This document shows, piece by piece, positions 60,250 through 64,000 of a DNA stretch of 64,000 nucleotides; positions within the stretch are counted from its first letter, which is position 1; every line of letters begins with the position of its first letter. Where the stretch lies: assembly GCA_900107365.1 (NCBI GenBank), contig FNPS01000001.1:434001-498000 (forward strand). The letters run 5' to 3'. The stretch comes from Flavobacterium aquidurense. GTDB lineage: Bacteria > Bacteroidota > Bacteroidia > Flavobacteriales > Flavobacteriaceae. A program made the position numbers and the translations under genes. Below the pieces are notes generated by a model. It ran no database searches. It saw only the letters and a program-made list of their open reading frames with translations, and was not told where the DNA came from.

Positions 60250-60284
60250 TTTGGGCAAAAATAATGTTAAAAAGTATAACTTTG
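60250..60284 (+). promoter_or_regulatory. Bacteroidota-type promoter for the deacetylase gene
   Basis: TTTG at 60250-60253 and TAACTTTG at 60277-60284 are 23 bases apart, slightly wide for the consensus. The start codon at 60301 is about 10 bases after the predicted transcription start. Confidence 0.5.
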
Positions 60285-60300
60285 ACGAAAATAAATTAAA

Positions 60301-61026
60301 ATGTCAAAACTACCAATTTTAATGTACCACAATATTTGTCAATCTGATTCTGATAGAAGTAAGTTGACCGTTTCGGTACAAAATTTAGAAAGACAATTTC
60401 AATATTTAATTGATAAAGGCTACAAAACATTTCATTTTGGAGAATTAGCTACAATGGATAAAATTCCTAAAAAAAGCATTGTTCTTACTTTTGATGACGT
60501 AACCGAAAATCAATTAATTTACGCTGTGCCTTTATTGGAAAAATTTAAATTAAAAGCCAGTTTTTTTATTCCATTTCAATACATTGGAAAAACAGATTTA
60601 TGGAACAATGGTACGGGAGAAGCGGCACAAAAAATAATGACAATTGAGCAATTAAAACAATTGCCTTCTGAAATAGTTGAACTGGGTTATCATTCTTATA
60701 AACACGACAGATACCAATCGTTAAATCTTTCTGAGATACAAGATGATTTTTTGAAATGTGAAGAAGAAATAAAAAACCACAGCCTGAATGTTTATCCGGC
60801 ACTTGCTTATCCGTACGGAAATTATCCAAAAGAAAGTAAAGAAAAAGCAGGTTTCAAGGGCTTACTTAGGGAAAACAAGATAAAATTCGGACTAAAAATA
60901 GGTAATCGACCTAATAGATTTCCGTTTAAGGATGTTTATGAAATTAAACGAATAGATATTAAAGGTTTGGATAGTTTTATGGTCTTCCGATTAAAAATAA
61001 AATTTGGTAAATTAAAATTATTCTAG
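60301..61026 (+). CDS. Polysaccharide deacetylase family protein
   Basis: A 241-aa NodB-like protein. KLPILMYHNI is the usual start; LTFDDVTENQLIYAVPLLEK holds the catalytic Asp pair, ELGYHSYKHDRYQSL the metal His pair (HS.KHD), and YPALAYPYGNYPKESKEKAG motif 3. It probably removes N-acetyl groups from a surface sugar. It is convergent with the GT2 gene at 61018 and overlaps it by nine bases. Confidence 0.9.
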   Translation: MSKLPILMYHNICQSDSDRSKLTVSVQNLERQFQYLIDKGYKTFHFGELATMDKIPKKSIVLTFDDVTENQLIYAVPLLEKFKLKASFFIPFQYIGKTDLWNNGTGEAAQKIMTIEQLKQLPSEIVELGYHSYKHDRYQSLNLSEIQDDFLKCEEEIKNHSLNVYPALAYPYGNYPKESKEKAGFKGLLRENKIKFGLKIGNRPNRFPFKDVYEIKRIDIKGLDSFMVFRLKIKFGKLKLF

Positions 61027-61767
61027 ATTTTTTTCCAGCAATATCATTTTAGCATATCGTGAAAAAACACCATAAGCATCGATTGATGCCGCTGCTAGTC
61101 CTGGTACACCGTCGAGACAAACTCTTTTTATAAAATAAGTATGAAAAAAGCGATATAAAGGTTTGAAAAATAGTAAAAATAGCGTTGCATTTTTTCCTTT
61201 TTTAACTGATATTTTTGCCTGAAACCATGCATATTTGTCTTTTTTACTTATAAAATGAGATAAGTCTTTATAAGTGTAATGGATCATGTAGTTTTTTAAT
61301 ACAGGAGGTTTAGATTTTAGAACTAATTTTTCATGTACTTCATTTTCAAAACGAATATTATCATTTTTTATTAAACGTGTTACTTTGTCAGTATAATGAA
61401 ATAAAAAACGATCCATAAAAAAGTGAGGAAACCAGATTCTGTATGCATCAGATTTATTTAAATTGATAGTTTCCAGAATCTCATTTTTTAGTTTATCAGA
61501 AACTCTTTCGTCGGCATCCAGAAAAAGAACCCAATCTCCGGTTGCAGATCCAATGGCATGATTTCTTTGATTACAATAGTTGTCAAATTTTCTAAAAATA
61601 ATTTTAGCTCCCAGATCTAAAACAATTTTAGCAGTCAAATCAGTACTGTGTGAATCTAAAACAATTATTTCATCAGCAAATGCAACAGATTGAATTGCAT
61701 CACCAATATAGGATTCTTCATTAAATGTTAATATAATTACAGATAATTTTCTACTTCTTATAAGCAT
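61018..61767 (-). CDS. GT2 glycosyltransferase (WaaE-like)
   Basis: A 249-aa protein. SVIILTFNEESYIGDAIQSV, DEIIVLDSHSTDLTAKIVLD, YCNQRNHAIGSATGDWVLFL then DADERVSDKL are the expected motifs, and FENEVHEKLVLKSKPPVLKN is the acceptor-side motif. It is a paralogue of the genes at 56344 and 59488. It probably acts in core or O-chain assembly. Confidence 0.9.
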   Translation of the reverse strand: MLIRSRKLSVIILTFNEESYIGDAIQSVAFADEIIVLDSHSTDLTAKIVLDLGAKIIFRKFDNYCNQRNHAIGSATGDWVLFLDADERVSDKLKNEILETINLNKSDAYRIWFPHFFMDRFLFHYTDKVTRLIKNDNIRFENEVHEKLVLKSKPPVLKNYMIHYTYKDLSHFISKKDKYAWFQAKISVKKGKNATLFLLFFKPLYRFFHTYFIKRVCLDGVPGLAAASIDAYGVFSRYAKMILLEKNLE

Positions 61768-61861
61768 GGCCAGTAATTTAGATTCTTAGTTTTCCCTTTT
61801 TTAGGAGGGTTAGGTTTCTGCTTACAAAAAGCGCTGCAATAATATCATTTTTTTTTATGAT

Positions 61862-61911
61862 TTTACAAAAAAAAATCATTCTTCCTCTAAATATTAGGAA
61901 AGAATGATTTT
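61862..61911 (-). terminator. Terminator after dapD
   Basis: AAAATCATTCTTCCT pairs with AGGAAAGAATGATTTT; on the minus strand it runs into a long T tract. It lies 30 bases after the dapD stop. Confidence 0.88.
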
Positions 61912-61940
61912 CTATTTTTTTTATGTAAGATTATATCACA

Positions 61941-62756
61941 TTACACCGCAACATCGTATTCACGAAGTGCATTATTTAATGACGTTTTTAAATCTGTAGA
62001 TGGTTTACGAGTACCAATAATCAAGGCACATGGAACCTGAAATTCACCAGCAGCGAATTTTTTAGTGTAACTTCCAGGAATTACAACAGAACGGGCAGGA
62101 ACAAAACCTTTCATTTCAACAGGCTCATCTCCAGTAACGTCAATAATTTTTGTTGAAGCAGTCAAACAAACGTTAGCACCAAGAACAGCTTCTTTACCAA
62201 CGTGAACTCCTTCTACAACAATACAACGAGAACCAATAAAAGCACCATCTTCAATGATAACCGGAGCAGCTTGTAATGGCTCTAATACACCACCAATTCC
62301 AACACCACCACTTAAGTGAACATTTTTACCAATTTGAGCACAGCTTCCAACAGTTGCCCAGGTATCAACCATAGTTCCTTCGTCAACATAAGCACCAATA
62401 TTTACATAACTTGGCATCAAGATAACACCGCTCGAAATGTAAGCTCCGTAACGGGCAACAGCGTTTGGTACCACACGAATTCCTTTTTCAGCATAACCTC
62501 TTTTTAGCAACATTTTGTCGTGATATTCGAAGATACCAGATTCCCATGTTTCCATTTTTTGAATTGGGAAATACATTACAACCGCTTTCTTAACCCATTC
62601 GTTTACTTGCCATTTGTCGCCAACTGGTTCAGCACAACGTAATTTTCCTGCATCAACTAGTTCGATAACTTCTCTAATAGCATCAGTTGTAGTAGTTTCT
62701 TGTAATAAAGCTCTGTTTTCCCAAGCTTGTTCAATTATAGTCTGTAAAGAATTCAT
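61941..62756 (-). CDS. dapD: Tetrahydrodipicolinate N-succinyltransferase
   Basis: A 271-aa protein. A helical N-terminus is followed by a left-handed beta-helix of hexapeptides (GAYISSGVILMPSYVNIGAY, then VDEGTMVDTWATVGSCAQIG). GGVGIGGVLEPLQAAPVIIE is the family signature. It transfers succinyl from succinyl-CoA to tetrahydrodipicolinate in the lysine/diaminopimelate pathway. Length and motifs match the E. coli enzyme. Confidence 0.96.
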   Translation of the reverse strand: MNSLQTIIEQAWENRALLQETTTTDAIREVIELVDAGKLRCAEPVGDKWQVNEWVKKAVVMYFPIQKMETWESGIFEYHDKMLLKRGYAEKGIRVVPNAVARYGAYISSGVILMPSYVNIGAYVDEGTMVDTWATVGSCAQIGKNVHLSGGVGIGGVLEPLQAAPVIIEDGAFIGSRCIVVEGVHVGKEAVLGANVCLTASTKIIDVTGDEPVEMKGFVPARSVVIPGSYTKKFAAGEFQVPCALIIGTRKPSTDLKTSLNNALREYDVAV

Positions 62757-62772
62757 AAGTTTTAATTTTTGG

Positions 62773-62780
62773 CAAAGATA
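62773..62780 (-). promoter_or_regulatory. -7 element (TATCTTTG) for dapD
   Basis: The minus strand reads TATCTTTG 17 bases before the dapD start. A TTTTG lies only 11 bases upstream, too close for a standard -33 box. Confidence 0.5.
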
Positions 62781-63041
62781 ACGTATTTGTACAAAAGCAG
62801 AAAAGTAAAGCCTTTTGAAAATGTTATATATCTAACATTTTGTTTTGAATTTGATAAATATTTTTTCTTGTCATTATGGTTTAATATTTAAAAAATGTCT
62901 GTTAAAAGTTTTTTTACTATCAGAATATGACAAAAGTCAGATTTTGAGTTTTTTCTTCGTTTTACTTTCGCGGTATAATTTCAAAAGCAAATCGGAATTA
63001 TACTATACCATTCCAAAACTAAACTATATAAGCAGTAAAAC

Positions 63042-63668
63042 ATGAATCAGGAAAATCAGCTTCAGAATCGAATGACAGTAATTGACAAAGAAGTTACTTG
63101 GGACAAAACACAAGTAATTATGAGTAAAACAAATGCTTTTGGTATCATTGAATATGCCAATGAAGTATTTGTTGATGTTTCCGGTTATGAAGATTACGAA
63201 TTAATGGGGCAGCCGCATAATATTATTCGTCATCCGGATATGCCGAAAGTCATTTTTAAAGTGCTTTGGGAAAATTTAAAACAAGGCAAAAACTTTCATG
63301 CTATAGTAAAGAATTTAGCAAAATCAGGTAGATATTATTGGGTAATAACTGATTTTGAAATTGCAAAAGATGGAAATGGTGTTATTGTGAATTATTTTGG
63401 AAGAAGACAAGCTGTTCCTCAGGAAGTGATTTCGTTATATATAGAACCATTGTATAAAAAGCTTTTACAGATTGAAGCAGCAAGCGGAGTTGAATTTAGT
63501 GAAAAATATTTGATCGGATTTCTGGAAGAAAAAAAGAGATCTTATGTTGAATATATTAAGGAGTTAATTTATGAGCATGAAAAGGCACAATCTAAGTTTG
63601 CGCAGTATGAAGAGCGAGAGGAAGAAGAAGAGGAAGGAGGCTTTTTTAGACGTTTATTTAAGAGATAA
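63042..63668 (+). CDS. Stand-alone Aer-like PAS protein
   Basis: A 208-aa protein. The PAS domain (~25-135) has the Aer-type signature PHNIIRHPDMPKVIFKVLWE with GRYYWVITDFEIAKDGNG. In E. coli Aer this domain binds FAD and senses redox state. Here no HAMP or chemoreceptor part follows; instead there is a helical segment and a highly acidic tail (EEREEEEEEGG) ending in a basic amphipathic FFRRLFKR. Flavobacteria glide rather than swim, so the output must differ. Confidence 0.82.
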   Translation: MNQENQLQNRMTVIDKEVTWDKTQVIMSKTNAFGIIEYANEVFVDVSGYEDYELMGQPHNIIRHPDMPKVIFKVLWENLKQGKNFHAIVKNLAKSGRYYWVITDFEIAKDGNGVIVNYFGRRQAVPQEVISLYIEPLYKKLLQIEAASGVEFSEKYLIGFLEEKKRSYVEYIKELIYEHEKAQSKFAQYEEREEEEEEGGFFRRLFKR

Positions 63669-63704
63669 TATTTGATTTTTTTAGGTTTTAAATATTTGGA
63701 GTTG

Positions 63705-63737
63705 AAATCCGTTTTGAATTTTCGAAGCGGATTTTTT
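63705..63737 (+). terminator. Rho-independent terminator after the PAS gene
   Basis: AAATCCG pairs with CGGATTT with a partly paired interior, followed by T residues. Confidence 0.78.
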
Positions 63738-63766
63738 ATTGCTAAGAATTGGAAAATTAAAATAGT

Positions 63767-63774
63767 TATCTTTG
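63767..63774 (+). promoter_or_regulatory. -7 element (TATCTTTG) for ruvX
   Basis: TATCTTTG matches TAnnTTTG 14 bases before the ATG at 63789. Confidence 0.5.
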
Positions 63775-63788
63775 TCGAAAATTAAAAA

Positions 63789-64000
63789 ATGCCAAGAATT
63801 CTCTCTATAGACTACGGACAAAAGCGTACCGGAATTGCGGTTACTGATGAAATGCAAATTATTGCTTCAGGTTTAACGACGATCCCGACAAACACTTTAA
63901 TTGATTTTCTGAAAGATTATTTCGCAAAAGAAAAAGTAGAAACGGTTTTAATTGGCGAACCAAAGCAAATGAATGGGCAGCCTTCAGAAAGTGCGTCAAT
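63789..64000 (+). CDS. ruvX: Holliday junction resolvase-like RuvX/YqgF (3' truncated)
   Basis: The first 70 residues are in the window. MPRILSIDYGQKRTGIAVTD is the YqgF N-terminus with the first catalytic Asp, and VETVLIGEPKQMNGQPSESA is the second conserved block. YqgF acts in pre-16S rRNA processing and was proposed as a junction resolvase. The rest lies beyond the window. Confidence 0.93.
   Translation, partial: MPRILSIDYGQKRTGIAVTDEMQIIASGLTTIPTNTLIDFLKDYFAKEKVETVLIGEPKQMNGQPSESAS

Noticed and set aside
62845..63045. A 66-codon frame between dapD and the PAS gene
   Set aside because: It starts with TTG, overlaps the PAS start, is composed of AT-rich leader sequence and shows no protein-like pattern.

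Overview
The window looks like a chromosomal segment of a Flavobacterium-like member of the Bacteroidota. The evidence is low G+C, TAnnTTTG promoter elements, lipoproteins with the ...SC lipobox, SprB-repeat and T9SS type A sorting domains, a TonB-dependent-receptor-like barrel, and families typical of flavobacteria (DUF6452/DUF6048 beside RlmD, DUF6095 beside MurQ). No rRNA, tRNA or CRISPR array was seen.

Layout. 1-474 is the 3' end of a type II topoisomerase A subunit. 637-1413 is a lone lipoprotein. 1537-24869 is a long plus-strand run of very large exported proteins: an FN3 protein, a 1694-aa SprB-repeat protein with a T9SS signal, a 1242-aa FN3/zincin/serine-hydrolase protein, lipoproteins, a PKD lipoprotein, an outer-membrane beta-barrel and a 1564-aa exported protein. 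A lipoprotein gene broken by one base follows. 25301-30991 is a minus-strand housekeeping run (exonuclease, CBS/nucleotidyltransferase, DUF1572, pentapeptide protein, MurQ). 31160-36013 holds two tandem membrane AraC regulators and a TonB-receptor-like protein. 36229-52638 is mostly housekeeping (ZIP transporter, RNA methyltransferases, racemase, histidine kinase, cysteine synthesis, cysteine desulfurase, TsaC). 52741-61767 is a lipopolysaccharide/glycan cluster (DUF4422, Glf, GT2, GT9, Kdo-kinase-like, deacetylase). 61941-64000 carries dapD, an Aer-like PAS protein and the start of ruvX.

The most interesting part is 8691-15261. The 1242-aa protein has the layout of a polymorphic toxin: export signal, FN3 stalk, zincin protease, then a C-terminal alpha/beta-hydrolase with an AHSMG nucleophile elbow and a late DSHS histidine. 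Its last 17 bases overlap the start of a lipoprotein gene, a candidate immunity gene. Downstream lie three displaced, partly broken copies of the hydrolase C-terminus. One of them overlaps a second, related lipoprotein gene, again by exactly 17 bases. A frameshifted RAYT (REP-associated Y1 transposase) element and a 206-bp non-autonomous relative have inserted into these remnants. This reads as a toxin/immunity cassette array in decay. The linked SprB/T9SS protein, PKD lipoprotein and beta-barrel may be its display or delivery partners, but that is inference.

At another scale, many intergenic gaps hold short arrays with an 8-bp period, often as facing inverted arms. The core word differs from site to site (CTAAG, CAAAG, TTAG, TTAAAC). 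Several other palindromic intergenic elements are also present. Several genes here are broken by single-base indels, some in homopolymers, so read support should be checked before calling them pseudogenes.
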